DNA of 64,000 nucleotides from Croceimicrobium sp963974215 (GCA_963974215.1 CAXBBL010000006.1:186001-250000); one strand, 5' to 3'; counted from the first letter of the stretch, positions 41,523-50,063 are shown. Numbers and translations are program-made. The notes: generated by a model from the letters alone, not told the origin.

Positions 41523-41599
41523 TTCTCAAATCCCATAGCGCAGCGATCTCAAATCTCAAATCTTACAAGAGGGATTAGCTCCCTGCGGTCGCTGATCCC
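41523..41599 (+). repeat. Direct repeat unit B
   Basis: It begins TTCTCAAATCCCATAGCGCA and ends GGGATTAGCTCCCTGCGG then TCGCTGATCCC. The last 29 bp can fold with GGGAT pairing ATCCC. Confidence 0.75.
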
Positions 41600-41654
41600 G
41601 AAAGGGATACCGTTATCAAGAATCCCGAGCCCTCGCTGCGCTCTGCCTCTTGGT

Positions 41655-41714
41655 ATTTTTTTATGCGCAAACTCACTTGAGCCTGCGGCTCAGAATCGTT
41701 GCGCATAAAAAAAT
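41655..41714. repeat. Perfect 16-bp inverted repeat with inner hairpin
   Basis: ATTTTTTTATGCGCAA (41655-41670) and its exact complement (41699-41714) enclose TGAGCC-TGC-GGCTCA (41678-41692). The right arm overlaps the A run (minus-strand T run) of the tRNA-Ser terminator, so the two structures compete for the same bases. Confidence 0.85.
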
Positions 41715-41742
41715 CCCGCATCAGCTTACGCTGTGCGGGATT
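41707..41742 (-). terminator. Rho-independent terminator of tRNA-Ser
   Basis: AATCCCGCA-T-CAGC-TTAC-GCTG-TGCGGGATT (41712-41742) folds as a 9-bp plus 4-bp stem with one bulge and a TTAC loop. On the minus strand seven T follow (41713-41707). It begins 4 nt past the tRNA 3' end. Confidence 0.9.
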
Positions 41743-41746
41743 CTTG

Positions 41747-41831
41747 CGGAGAGAGAGGGATTCGAACCCCCGGAGGTGTGACCCTCAATAGTTTTCAAGA
41801 CTACCGCATTCGACCACTCTGCCATCTCTCC
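41747..41831 (-). tRNA. tRNA-Ser (anticodon UGA)
   Basis: An 85-nt class II tRNA. The acceptor GGAGAGA pairs with TCTCTCC, discriminator G, and the 3' CCA is not encoded. The anticodon loop CTTGAAA gives UGA, reading UCN serine codons. A long variable arm (GAGGGTCACACCTC) and T-arm GGGGGTTCGAATCCC are present. Confidence 0.96.
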
Positions 41832-41861
41832 AATAAAATACCCTATTTTCCTTAGGGGATG

Positions 41862-41890
41862 CAAATGTAAAATTATTTTTAGCTCTACAA
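41862..41890 (-). promoter_or_regulatory. tRNA-Ser promoter (TTG-N18-TACATTTG)
   Basis: On the minus strand TTG (41890-41888) is followed 18 nt later by TACATTTG (41869-41862), a textbook Bacteroidota sigma-ABfr-type promoter. Predicted transcription starts about 24 nt before the mature tRNA 5' end. Confidence 0.8.
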
Positions 41891-41953
41891 ACAACCTTAA
41901 GCCTCTTTTTCTGTCTATATTCGTATAATATACTACTTCGAAATATATACTCT

Positions 41954-43465
41954 ATGCGCAAAGTATTTATCTTGCTGTTTATCAGCTTCTTCGTGTCAGC
42001 AAAAAAAACTAACTTATATATCTCGGTTTCGGAATTTCTGACCGATCAACGCGAATCATACGTTGAACTGTACTTTGGCATTGATAGTTATAGTCTCGAC
42101 TATGTAAAAAAGGAGTCTACTTTTAACGGTGGATTAGAAGTGACCGTAAGTGTTTTCCAAGATGGTAAAATTATAACGGGCGACCGCTTCCGTATTCTCA
42201 GTCCTGCTTACCCAGATACCAATAATCTAAATCAAGTATTATTCCACCAACAGCGCTTTCTATTGGACCAAGGAAGCTACGAAATGCAATTGCAAATTGT
42301 AGATATTAACGACACTACCGAACGATACGAGTTTTCTCGCAATATCATTTTAACCATCGATAAAGAAGAAGCGGATCATTCCCAAATTGTTTTTCTCGAA
42401 AGTTTTGCTCCCGCCAGTGAGGCTCCCAAAAACTCTTATCTACGCTCAGGCTATGCCTTAGTGCCTACCATTAGTAGTGGCACGCCTTATTTCCCTGAAA
42501 GCACCAAGCAACTTTCTTTCTATAACGAACTTTATAATTTAGATAAGGTACTAGGAGCAGGGAGCAAGTTTCTTTTGCGCTATTACTTACAAGATGAAAG
42601 TACCGGTAACAAACTGAATAACTACGCAGGCTTTATTAAAAGTTCGGCCGCTCCGGTTATCCCTGTCTTAAACGCTTTTAATATCGAAAAACTGCCTAGT
42701 GGAAACTATAACTTAGTAATTGAAGCTCTCGATCAAAAGGGTGAACAAATTATAGAACACAAAACATTTTTCTACCGTAAAAATGCGGAAGGTGAGGTCC
42801 TCCCGGGTAGTTTTGAAGCGGAGGACTACACGGGCACTTTTGTTGACTTCTTGGGTAACCTTGACAGCGTTTATAAATACGTAGAATACCTCTACCCTAT
42901 TTCAACCGAAAGGGAACAGCTAAGTCAAGACAACTTATTAGCGCAAGCTGATGAACAAATGCTAAAACAGTATTTTTTAGCTTTTTGGCGCAATCGTAAA
43001 CCACTTGCTCCCGAGCAAGCTTGGCAAACCTACCATCGTAAAGTGAAAGAAACTAATCAACTTTTTAGTAGTGGCTTACGTCAGGGATATAAAACGGACC
43101 GTGGCAGAGTGTGGTTAATGTATGGTAGACCTGACCAAAAAGAGCGCCGTGCCATGGAGCCCAATATGCCGGCTTATATAATTTGGCAGTACAACAAGGT
43201 GCAAAGCGATTTTGTAGTTACCCAGAATAATAAAATGTTTGTTTTTGGTGAATTTGAACCTTCTACCCAAGAATTTCAATTGATTCACTCCACTGCTATT
43301 GGTGAATTGCAAAGCCGCGATTGGCGCCGCGATCTTTACTTCCGTGCTTATGGTGGACCGGGAACGATTGATCCTGACAGTGATCCTAATGCGCGTGAAT
43401 TCGGCTCGCGTACTAATCAAAATATCATTTTAGGAACTACTGGTGCAGACCGAGTAAACCGCTAA
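41954..43465 (+). CDS. GWxTD domain-containing protein
   Basis: A 503-residue exported protein (signal MRKVFILLFISFFVSA). The first ~280 residues are beta-sandwich-like (YVELYFGIDSYSLDYV, NYNLVIEALDQKGEQI). The C-terminal GWxTD-type domain at about 310-500 has LKQYFLAFWRNRKPL, GYKTDRGRVWLMYGRPD, IIWQYNK and FVFGEFEP. GWxTD proteins are frequent in Bacteroidota and other environmental phyla, and their function is unknown. The stop TAA is part of the -7 motif of the next gene. It heads an envelope cluster with acyltransferase and glycosyltransferase genes. Confidence 0.88.
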   Translation: MRKVFILLFISFFVSAKKTNLYISVSEFLTDQRESYVELYFGIDSYSLDYVKKESTFNGGLEVTVSVFQDGKIITGDRFRILSPAYPDTNNLNQVLFHQQRFLLDQGSYEMQLQIVDINDTTERYEFSRNIILTIDKEEADHSQIVFLESFAPASEAPKNSYLRSGYALVPTISSGTPYFPESTKQLSFYNELYNLDKVLGAGSKFLLRYYLQDESTGNKLNNYAGFIKSSAAPVIPVLNAFNIEKLPSGNYNLVIEALDQKGEQIIEHKTFFYRKNAEGEVLPGSFEAEDYTGTFVDFLGNLDSVYKYVEYLYPISTEREQLSQDNLLAQADEQMLKQYFLAFWRNRKPLAPEQAWQTYHRKVKETNQLFSSGLRQGYKTDRGRVWLMYGRPDQKERRAMEPNMPAYIIWQYNKVQSDFVVTQNNKMFVFGEFEPSTQEFQLIHSTAIGELQSRDWRRDLYFRAYGGPGTIDPDSDPNAREFGSRTNQNIILGTTGADRVNR

Positions 43466-43470
43466 ATTTG
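43463..43470 (+). promoter_or_regulatory. -7 motif overlapping the GWxTD stop codon
   Basis: TAAATTTG is an exact TAnnTTTG match that uses the stop TAA (43463-43465) as its first bases and ends 4 nt before the ATG of the acyltransferase. There is no TTG at normal spacing. It may drive a nearly leaderless transcript. Confidence 0.4.
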
Positions 43471-43474
43471 CGGC

Positions 43475-44332
43475 ATGATTGTTTACCAGATTGCGGTGGC
43501 CTTTGGCCGCATCGTATCCCTTTTACCCTTCCGCCTAATTTACGGGCTTAGCAATTTTATAGCTTGGGTATTAGGCGCCGTTTTAAAATATCGCACCGAT
43601 GTAATTCAGCGTAATTTAAAGGCTTCCTTTCCTAAGATGTCTCAAAAAGAACGGCAGAAAACCCAAAAGCGATTTTACCACAATTTCGCCGATATAATAG
43701 TCGAATCTTTCAAAAGCCTAAGTATCTCCGAAAAAACCATGCGCCAGCATTTTGTGCTCCGTAACCCCGAGGTTTTCCAAAAGCTTTACGATCAGAATAA
43801 AGGCTTAATCATGGTAATGGGCCACCACACTAATTTCGAGTGGACCGCCATGTCTATTCCCTTGGTGGTGCCCCAAAATTGCTATGCGGTATACCACCCT
43901 CTTAAAAATCCGCGTTTCAATAAACTGATCGTTAAAATTAGAGAGCAATTCGGCTTGCAACTTTTTAAAATGGCGGATACCTACCCCTTTATGTTAAATA
44001 ATCCTGATCCTAATCCGCTCTATGTTTTCATGGCCGATCAGAGTCCCCATAAAGGTAAAATCAAGTACCGTGGCCAATTTTTAAACCAATCTACCCCCGT
44101 GCATTTAGGCGTAGAAAACCTCAGTAAGAAGTGCAATTTAGCGGTAGTTTTTATCGACATCATTCGCGTAAAACGTGGTTTTTACGAAATAGAAGCGCAA
44201 TTACTTTTCGATAAGCCTCAAGAATCCGAAACCTACGAGATTACCAATACCCACCTGCGGGCTTTGGAAAAATTAATACAAAAAGACCCACCCAATTGGT
44301 TGTGGAGTCATAAACGCTGGAAACATGCCTAA
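43475..44332 (+). CDS. Lysophospholipid acyltransferase family protein (LpxL/HtrB-like)
   Basis: A 285-residue membrane-associated acyltransferase. There is one N-terminal hydrophobic segment, then the catalytic MVMGHHTNFEW (HX4E-type, about residue 112). FMADQSPHKGKIKYRGQFLNQSTPVHLGVENLSKK (about 188-222) is the acyl-acceptor region, and the C-terminus (DPPNWLWSHKRWKH) is typical of the lipid A lauroyl/myristoyl acyltransferase group. It likely adds a secondary acyl chain to lipid A or an ornithine-type lipid. It overlaps the glycosyltransferase start by 8 nt (ATGCCTAA). Confidence 0.9.
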   Translation: MIVYQIAVAFGRIVSLLPFRLIYGLSNFIAWVLGAVLKYRTDVIQRNLKASFPKMSQKERQKTQKRFYHNFADIIVESFKSLSISEKTMRQHFVLRNPEVFQKLYDQNKGLIMVMGHHTNFEWTAMSIPLVVPQNCYAVYHPLKNPRFNKLIVKIREQFGLQLFKMADTYPFMLNNPDPNPLYVFMADQSPHKGKIKYRGQFLNQSTPVHLGVENLSKKCNLAVVFIDIIRVKRGFYEIEAQLLFDKPQESETYEITNTHLRALEKLIQKDPPNWLWSHKRWKHA

Positions 44333-45347
44333 TGCCCCCATTGCGGTCGCCATTCTTAATTGGAACGGACAAAAACTCCTCGAACGATTTTTAGCTAATG
44401 TACTGGAAAACAGCTCTCCTCTAGCAAAAGTTTATCTTATCGACAATAATTCAAGCGACGATTCCATTGCCTATACTAAAAACGAATTTCCTGCCATCGA
44501 AATAATTTCCTTAGCAGATAATTATGGCTATGCGGGTGGTTATAATAAGGGACTGAAACACATTGAAGAAGAAATTGTAATCTTACTCAACTCCGATGTA
44601 GAGGTTAGTCCTAATTGGCTAGAACCCCTTTATTCTCGCTTTACAGAAGATGCGACCCTAGCGGCATTACAGCCTAAAATTAAAGATTTGAAATCCCCCC
44701 AACATTTCGAGTACGCTGGCGCCGCCGGTGGTTATATCGATATTTTAGGCTACCCATTTTGTCGGGGTAGAATCTTCGATCATTTAGAAGAAGACCAGCA
44801 ACAATACAATAACTATCAAGAAGTTTTTTGGGCTACGGGTGCCTGTTTGGCGGTACGGAAATCGGCCTTCGAACAAGTAGGAAAACTCTATGAAACGCTT
44901 TTCGCGCACATGGAAGAAATTGATCTTTGCTGGCGGTTACAACTGGCAGGTTTTAAAGTAGCAGTAGAACCCGCTTCGGAAGTTTACCATTTAGGAGGCG
45001 CCACTTTAGAATCGTATTCGCCCCAAAAAACCTATCTCAATTTTCGCAATAGCTTAATTATACTCTTCTTAAACCTACCGCATAGCCACGCCATTCCTAC
45101 TATTCTAGCCCGACTAGTTTTGGATGGAGTATCGGCTATTCGTTTTCTCCTCTCTGGGAAACCGAAATTACTGCTCGCCATATTACGCGCGCATTTTGCC
45201 TTTTACGGAATGTTCAATGCCCTGTTTCTTGAAAAAAGAAAGCGGAAATCGGCCCCCTTAAAATCATTAAAAGGGGTTTACCCGAAAAGTATTGTCGCGT
45301 CTTTTTATCTGCGAAAGCGTAAAATTTTTAAAGACTTAAATTTTTAA
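44325..45347 (+). CDS. Glycosyltransferase family 2
   Basis: A 340-residue GT-A enzyme: AVAILNWNGQKLLERFL (nucleotide-sugar site), LIDNNSSDDS, DNYGYAGGYNKGL, and the metal-binding DxD-like LLNSDVEVSPNW near residue 95. ATGACLAVRK and EEIDLCWRLQLAGFKV are typical of rhamnosyl-type or N-glycan-like transferases. A C-terminal hydrophobic helix (about 265-285) may associate it with the inner membrane. Sugar and acceptor are unknown. It is coupled to the acyltransferase, suggesting envelope lipid or polysaccharide synthesis. It is convergent with aroQ, stops overlapping by 4 nt. Confidence 0.93.
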   Translation: MPNAPIAVAILNWNGQKLLERFLANVLENSSPLAKVYLIDNNSSDDSIAYTKNEFPAIEIISLADNYGYAGGYNKGLKHIEEEIVILLNSDVEVSPNWLEPLYSRFTEDATLAALQPKIKDLKSPQHFEYAGAAGGYIDILGYPFCRGRIFDHLEEDQQQYNNYQEVFWATGACLAVRKSAFEQVGKLYETLFAHMEEIDLCWRLQLAGFKVAVEPASEVYHLGGATLESYSPQKTYLNFRNSLIILFLNLPHSHAIPTILARLVLDGVSAIRFLLSGKPKLLLAILRAHFAFYGMFNALFLEKRKRKSAPLKSLKGVYPKSIVASFYLRKRKIFKDLNF

Positions 45348-45763
45348 GCCTCTAAAAAATAACGCAAAGCCATTTCGTAAGATCGCAAGCCCATACCGGA
45401 AATTACCGCTTTGGCGCCACTCGAGATGTAGCTAAAATGCCTAAACTTTTCTCGTTGAAAGATATTAGAGATATGCACTTCAATAAGAGGACAGTCTAAG
45501 CTTTTCACGGCATCACCCAAGGCTACCGAAGTATGAGTAAAGGCAGCGGGATTAAGAATAATACCCTGCGAATCTTCGGCCGCTTGATGCAAAGCATTGA
45601 CTAATTCGCCTTCTATATTGGATTGAAAATGACTGATTTCCAAATGACTAAAGGCCGTTCGCAATTGCTTCAAATAATCTTCAAAGCTTTGACCACCATA
45701 AATTTCGGGTTGTCGTTTACCTAGCAAATTTAGGTTAGGACCGTTGATGATGGCAATTTTCAT
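45344..45763 (-). CDS. aroQ: 3-dehydroquinate dehydratase, type II
   Basis: A 139-residue shikimate-pathway enzyme converting 3-dehydroquinate to 3-dehydroshikimate. IINGPNLNLLGKRQPEIYG carries the catalytic flexible loop with Arg and Tyr. HFQSNIEGELV, NPAAFTHTSVALGDA (catalytic His) and EVHISNIFQREKFRHFSYIS are family signatures. Length is typical (about 140). It is divergent from xerD across 30 bp with a perfect inverted repeat covering both start codons. Confidence 0.97.
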   Translation of the reverse strand: MKIAIINGPNLNLLGKRQPEIYGGQSFEDYLKQLRTAFSHLEISHFQSNIEGELVNALHQAAEDSQGIILNPAAFTHTSVALGDAVKSLDCPLIEVHISNIFQREKFRHFSYISSGAKAVISGMGLRSYEMALRYFLEA

Positions 45764-45796
45764 TTAGTACATTTAGGGCATCAAAAGTACTAAATG
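45761..45796. promoter_or_regulatory. Divergent aroQ/xerD promoter as a 10-bp perfect inverted repeat
   Basis: CATTTAGTAC (45761-45770) and GTACTAAATG (45787-45796) are exact complements. The outer three bases of each are the start codons of aroQ and xerD. On the minus strand TACTTTTG (45789-45782) is an exact -7 for aroQ. On the plus strand TACATTTA (45768-45775) is a near match for xerD with a TTG 21 nt upstream. Confidence 0.75.
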
Positions 45797-46693
45797 AACT
45801 GGAGCAGCGCCATTAAAGAGTTTTGCGATTATATGAAGATTGAAAAAGGTTTGGCGGAAAACTCGGTAAAGGCCTATCGGCGCGACCTTTTTAAACTGGC
45901 GGCTTATTGCGAAGATCAAAATTGGATGCCTTTGAATATGGATTTAAAAGCGTTAGAAGAAGCGGTGATGCACCTCTCGAAAGAAGGAATTAGCGCCAAT
46001 AGTCAGGCCCGTTTTATTTCTAGCCTGAAAGGTTTTTATAAATACCTGGTTTTGGAAGACTACCGGGCTAGCAATCCCGCCGAACTGCTTAATGCACCAC
46101 GCTTAAGTCGCAAGCTGCCGGTTTACCTAGAGGAAGATGAAGTAGCGGCGATGATTAATTCAGTGGACCTGAGTAAGCCCGAAGGCATGCGCAATAAGGC
46201 GATTTTAGAAACCCTTTATGGTTGTGGCTTGCGAGTTTCGGAACTTACCGATTTACGCATTTCCGATCTCTTTTTAAAAGAAGATATTATTCGCGTTAAC
46301 GGCAAGGGAAATAAGGAACGCCTCATACCCATTAATGCATTGGCTCAAAAACGCATCGAGTTGTACCGCAAAGAAGTGCGCGTGCATCAAGAAATTATTC
46401 GCGGCCAAGAAGACTTTCTTTTTCTCAACCGCCGCGGTAAAAAGTTAAGTAGAGCGATGATTTTTAATATCGTAAAAGAAGCGGCTTATAAAGCAGGGAT
46501 TCGCAAGGAAATTAGCCCCCACACCTTTCGTCATAGTTTTGCGACCCACTTGGTAAAACACGGCGCCGACTTACGAGCTGTGCAAGATATGTTGGGACAT
46601 GAAAGTATTACCACCACCGAAATATACACCCACCTCAGTCAGCAACAATTGCGCGATACCATCATTAGTTTTCATCCCCGTGCTGTCGACTAA
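45794..46693 (+). CDS. xerD: Site-specific tyrosine recombinase XerD
   Basis: A 299-residue recombinase that resolves chromosome dimers at dif. The N-terminal SAM-like DNA-binding domain covers about 1-90. The catalytic domain has the Arg in YGCGLRVSELTDLRISDL, Lys in NGKGNKERLIP, the HTFRHSFATHLVKHGADLRAVQ box, and the nucleophile Tyr in LGHESITTTEIYTH. Length and motifs agree with core XerD rather than a mobile-element integrase. No dif-like site was identified in the window. Confidence 0.95.
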   Translation: MNWSSAIKEFCDYMKIEKGLAENSVKAYRRDLFKLAAYCEDQNWMPLNMDLKALEEAVMHLSKEGISANSQARFISSLKGFYKYLVLEDYRASNPAELLNAPRLSRKLPVYLEEDEVAAMINSVDLSKPEGMRNKAILETLYGCGLRVSELTDLRISDLFLKEDIIRVNGKGNKERLIPINALAQKRIELYRKEVRVHQEIIRGQEDFLFLNRRGKKLSRAMIFNIVKEAAYKAGIRKEISPHTFRHSFATHLVKHGADLRAVQDMLGHESITTTEIYTHLSQQQLRDTIISFHPRAVD

Positions 46694-46735
46694 TTTCCTC
46701 TAAAGAATTAGCTTTTAAGATTAATATCACTATTC

Positions 46736-46751
46736 AACTAAATTTTTAGTT
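46736..46751. promoter_or_regulatory. Palindrome AACTAAA-TT-TTTAGTT upstream of the TPR gene
   Basis: Perfect 7-bp arms, 22 nt before the ATG at 46774, followed by TTAATTTG (one mismatch to TAnnTTTG). It could be an operator or part of an xerD terminator; no decision is possible. Confidence 0.35.
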
Positions 46752-46773
46752 AATTTGTAGTAATTCCCATTTG

Positions 46774-47940
46774 ATGCTACGAATTAGTCTTTTGATCGCT
46801 CTTTTTATTTGTTCGCATCTTGCGAAAGCACAGAGTGACAGCTTAAAGTCGGTCTTGAAAAACCAGTTGGCCTTAATGCAATTTGACAAGGCCCTAATTA
46901 GCTTGGAAGAAATTTACAAGCTGAGCAAGGACGAAGAATACTACCTCTTAAACACGGCCCATTGTTGCGAGAATTTAGGCCAGACTAAGAAGGCTGCCGA
47001 ACTTTATGAGAAACTAATTGCCCAAAACGACAGTCATACTATTGCCAAGAGCAAACTTGCTCAACTTTATAAAAATAAGGGCTTATATCGCGCGTCTTTA
47101 GAGCTTTACCAAAATTTAATTGAGAGCGACCGTTCCAATTCCTATTACCATAAACAGCGGGCCTACTTGTCACTGCAATTGGGGAATATTCAGCAGGGCC
47201 TCTTTAGTTACCAAGATGCGATTACTTACAACCCTCAGGATATTGAGGCGATTTTCGGTCTCGCCAAAATCTATCTTGAAATCCGCTATTACCCTGCTAC
47301 CGATAGTTTGGTGGAGCTTGCTTTAAAGCTAGATCCAGATCATATTCCGCTGCGCATCCTTGGCGCTAACTCCGCTTATCGACAAGAAAAATACGCCACC
47401 ATGAAAGAGCATATTGAAGCCAATTATCGCATAAGTAAAGACTCGAGTGCTTATCAGCTAAAGCTTTTAGGAATTGCTAATTATCATTTAGGCAATTATT
47501 CTCAAAGTATTCATTGCTTAAAGCGGATGGAAATTAAAGAAGAGCCGACGGAATTGATATACAATTATATGGGACTCGCTTATTTTGAGAATGGTAATCA
47601 CAAAGAAAGTGAAGCTAATTTTAGCAAGGCCTTGAAATTGGCGATATCCAATAAAACGGGGGTTTATTATTCTTACTTAGGACTTAATCAGCACAATTTA
47701 AAAGAATACAACCGCGCGGTAGAGTCCTTCAAAAAATCGTACAAGTACAAAGAAGACCCTTTGATGTTTTATTATATCGCTCGCTCTTACGATGAAAACT
47801 TCGCCGATAAAAAACCCGCGCAAAAATATTACGAACGCTTCTTGGCGGAAAGCCCCGAAAAAGACAGCCCCTTCACTACTTATAGCGAAGAGCGTCTTTC
47901 GCAGTTTAAAACCATTGAGCACTTTAAGGAGCCTAAGTAA
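46774..47940 (+). CDS. Exported TPR-repeat protein
   Basis: A 388-residue protein. The ATG at 46774 is preceded by an in-frame TTG at 46771; ATG is preferred. Signal peptide MLRISLLIALFICSHLAKAQ. It consists of about nine TPR units (ALISLEEIYKLSKDEEYYLL, AAELYEKLIAQNDSH, ASLELYQNLIESDRSN, ALKLDPDHIPLRILGANSAY, AVESFKKSYKYKEDP). It likely scaffolds a periplasmic or outer-membrane complex; the partner is unknown. It stands alone after xerD and is convergent with the 2-oxoacid dehydrogenase gene (18 nt gap). Confidence 0.88.
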   Translation: MLRISLLIALFICSHLAKAQSDSLKSVLKNQLALMQFDKALISLEEIYKLSKDEEYYLLNTAHCCENLGQTKKAAELYEKLIAQNDSHTIAKSKLAQLYKNKGLYRASLELYQNLIESDRSNSYYHKQRAYLSLQLGNIQQGLFSYQDAITYNPQDIEAIFGLAKIYLEIRYYPATDSLVELALKLDPDHIPLRILGANSAYRQEKYATMKEHIEANYRISKDSSAYQLKLLGIANYHLGNYSQSIHCLKRMEIKEEPTELIYNYMGLAYFENGNHKESEANFSKALKLAISNKTGVYYSYLGLNQHNLKEYNRAVESFKKSYKYKEDPLMFYYIARSYDENFADKKPAQKYYERFLAESPEKDSPFTTYSEERLSQFKTIEHFKEPK

Positions 47941-47958
47941 GGTCCTAAAAATGACAAT

Positions 47959-49932
47959 TTAGTATTCTAATAATTGTTGTAAAGTTGCTTTAAAGCGATC
48001 CTTTCCTAAAAAGCCTTTTTCTAAATCGGCGGCAAAAGGAACGGGCGTATCTAAACTAGCTACTCTTTTTATTGGCGCATCTAAATACTCGAAAGCTTCC
48101 TCGGTAAGAATAGCGGCAATATCATTTACGATACTGCCAAAGAGCGTATCTTCCGTAAGGATAAGCGCACGGCCTGTTTTCTTAACTGAGCTTAAAAGGG
48201 TCTCTTTATCGAGTGGCATTAGGGTGCGCAGGTCAACAATTTCTACGTCTAAATCCTCTTCTTCCACATGGTTCATCGCCCAGTGTACGCAAGCGCCGTA
48301 GGTAATAATACTCGCTTTAGTGCCCTCGCGTACTACGCGTGCTTCGCCAATGGGTGTGGTATAATAGGCCTCGGTAACATCGCCATAGATGGAACGATAG
48401 AGCGCCTTATGCTCAAAAACCATTACTGGATTTGGATCTTCCAAAGCACTAAGCAGCAAACCTTTAGCATCTTGTGGAAAGGCAGGATATACAATTTTCA
48501 ATCCAGGTACATGGCTAAACCAAGCCTCGTTACTTTGGCTGTGAAAAGGACCCGCCGCTACACCAGCACCCGTTGGCATACGAATTACTACATCGGCATT
48601 CTGTCCCCAGCGCCAGTGAATTTTCGCGAGATTATTCACAATTTGATTAAAGCCTTCGGTGGCGAAGTCGGCAAATTGCATTTCCATCATCGCCTTATAC
48701 CCGGCAATACTTAAGCCTAAGGCCGAACCCACTATGGCCGACTCACACAAAGGTGTATTGCGTACTCTTTCTTCACCATATTTATCGGCCAAGCCTTCCG
48801 TTACTTTAAAAACGCCGCCATATTTTGAAATATCTTGGCCCATTAAAATCAACTTAGTATGACGCTCCATCGCCTGATCTAAGGCATTATGGAAAGCATC
48901 TACCATACGCATTTCACGCTTCTCGCCTTCCGGCAAAGTCGGACTATGAGGGTTTTCCGCGAATAAATCTGCGAATTGCTCAGCCTCATTAAACTCTATT
49001 TTGGGTTCTTTATACGCCTCTTCAAAAGCCGAACTGATTTCGGTTTTTATTGCATTGGTAATGGTCTCATTTTCCTCAGGACTCAGAATACCCTCATTAA
49101 TTAAGAAGGCGCGGTAATTCTCTACTGGATCTTTTTCCGACCATTCATCTTGTAAGCCATCGGGATAGTATTTGGTGCCCGAAGCCTCTTCGTGACCGCG
49201 CATTCTAAAGGTGCGACACTCAAGGATAAAGGGAACGGAATCTTGTTTTATTTCTGCGGAAATCTCTTGGATGGTATGGAAAACCTCTAAAAGGTTATTG
49301 CCGTCAATACTCTTGCCTTTTACACCGTAACCAATGGCCTTGTAGACAAAACTTTTAAAGGCAAATTGTTGATCACTGGGCGTACTTAGTCCCCACTGAT
49401 TATTTTCCACTAAAAATATTACCGGTAATTTCCAAACCGCCGCCACATTTAAGGCTTCGTGAAAATCACCTTCACTGGCACCACCATCGCCCGTAACAAC
49501 AAGGCAAACTTTATCCTCACCTTTTAATTTATGGGCTAGCGCTATGCCATCGGCAATACCAAGTTGAGGACCCAAATGCGAAATCATTCCCACTAAATGA
49601 TGCTCTATCGTTCCAAAATGAAAAGAGCGATCGCGGCCCTTGGTAAAGCCATTGGCTTTCCCTAAAAACTGGGAAAAAAGTCGGTTCAGTGGAACTTCAC
49701 GCGTGGTAAACATACCCAAGTTCCTGTGCATGGGTAAAATAAATTCATCTTCTTGCATCGCCAAAGCCGCGCCAACAGAAATGGCTTCTTGACCATAGCC
49801 CGAAAACCACTTTGATATTCTACCCTGACGAAGCGTGATGAGCATTTTATCCTCAATTAGTCGAGGTTTTAAAATGGCTTTATAAAAATCAATTAATTGG
49901 GTATCACTTAAACCTTTGCGGTTGAATTTCAT
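47959..49932 (-). CDS. Branched-chain 2-oxoacid dehydrogenase E1, alpha and beta subunits fused
   Basis: A 657-residue thiamine diphosphate enzyme for oxidative decarboxylation of branched-chain 2-oxoacids, giving precursors for iso-fatty acids. About 1-320 is the alpha part: GDGGASEGDFHEALNVAAVW...VENNQWGLS (ThDP motif), and FRMRGHEEASG. About 345-657 is the beta part: LMGQDISKYGGVFKVTEGL, NTPLCESAIVGSALGLSIAG, VVDLRTLMPLDKET, and LDTPVPFAADLE. In many bacteria these are separate genes; the fusion is common in Bacteroidota. E2 and E3 are not in the window. An exact -7 (TATTTTTG) lies 20 nt upstream. Confidence 0.94.
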   Translation of the reverse strand: MKFNRKGLSDTQLIDFYKAILKPRLIEDKMLITLRQGRISKWFSGYGQEAISVGAALAMQEDEFILPMHRNLGMFTTREVPLNRLFSQFLGKANGFTKGRDRSFHFGTIEHHLVGMISHLGPQLGIADGIALAHKLKGEDKVCLVVTGDGGASEGDFHEALNVAAVWKLPVIFLVENNQWGLSTPSDQQFAFKSFVYKAIGYGVKGKSIDGNNLLEVFHTIQEISAEIKQDSVPFILECRTFRMRGHEEASGTKYYPDGLQDEWSEKDPVENYRAFLINEGILSPEENETITNAIKTEISSAFEEAYKEPKIEFNEAEQFADLFAENPHSPTLPEGEKREMRMVDAFHNALDQAMERHTKLILMGQDISKYGGVFKVTEGLADKYGEERVRNTPLCESAIVGSALGLSIAGYKAMMEMQFADFATEGFNQIVNNLAKIHWRWGQNADVVIRMPTGAGVAAGPFHSQSNEAWFSHVPGLKIVYPAFPQDAKGLLLSALEDPNPVMVFEHKALYRSIYGDVTEAYYTTPIGEARVVREGTKASIITYGACVHWAMNHVEEEDLDVEIVDLRTLMPLDKETLLSSVKKTGRALILTEDTLFGSIVNDIAAILTEEAFEYLDAPIKRVASLDTPVPFAADLEKGFLGKDRFKATLQQLLEY

Positions 49933-49952
49933 ACTGTGCTTTTTGAGGGTTT

Positions 49953-49960
49953 CAAAAATA
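49953..49960 (-). promoter_or_regulatory. -7 motif of the E1 gene
   Basis: TATTTTTG on the minus strand, an exact TAnnTTTG match with 20 nt to the ATG. No TTG at standard spacing is seen. Confidence 0.5.
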
Positions 49961-50063
49961 CCTTTTTATCTCCATCCTAATCCTTAAAAAACAAGAATTG
50001 CAGAAATAAAGCAGCTGTTAAAAAGCCCATGCTTTATACCATTTTCGGATTAATGCTTTTCTC

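Larger units (their letters stand above)
41169..41746. other. 578-bp gap with direct repeats and stacked hairpins
   Basis: The gap contains two direct repeat units (41310-41388 and 41523-41599), several GGGAT/ATCCC and GAGGC-type short inverted repeats, a 16-bp perfect inverted repeat (41655-41714) and the tRNA terminator. No gene is supported. Confidence 0.75.

Noticed and set aside
41310..41599. Direct repeats as a CRISPR array
   Set aside because: Only two units of about 78 bp with irregular spacing, no spacers of constant size and no cas genes.
45794..46693. Tyrosine recombinase as evidence of an integrated element
   Set aside because: It is core XerD in the usual place beside aroQ; no attachment sites or element genes surround it.
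48268..48714. 148-codon plus-strand frame antisense to the E1 gene
   Set aside because: It lies wholly within the strongly supported E1 coding region and has no recognisable protein pattern.
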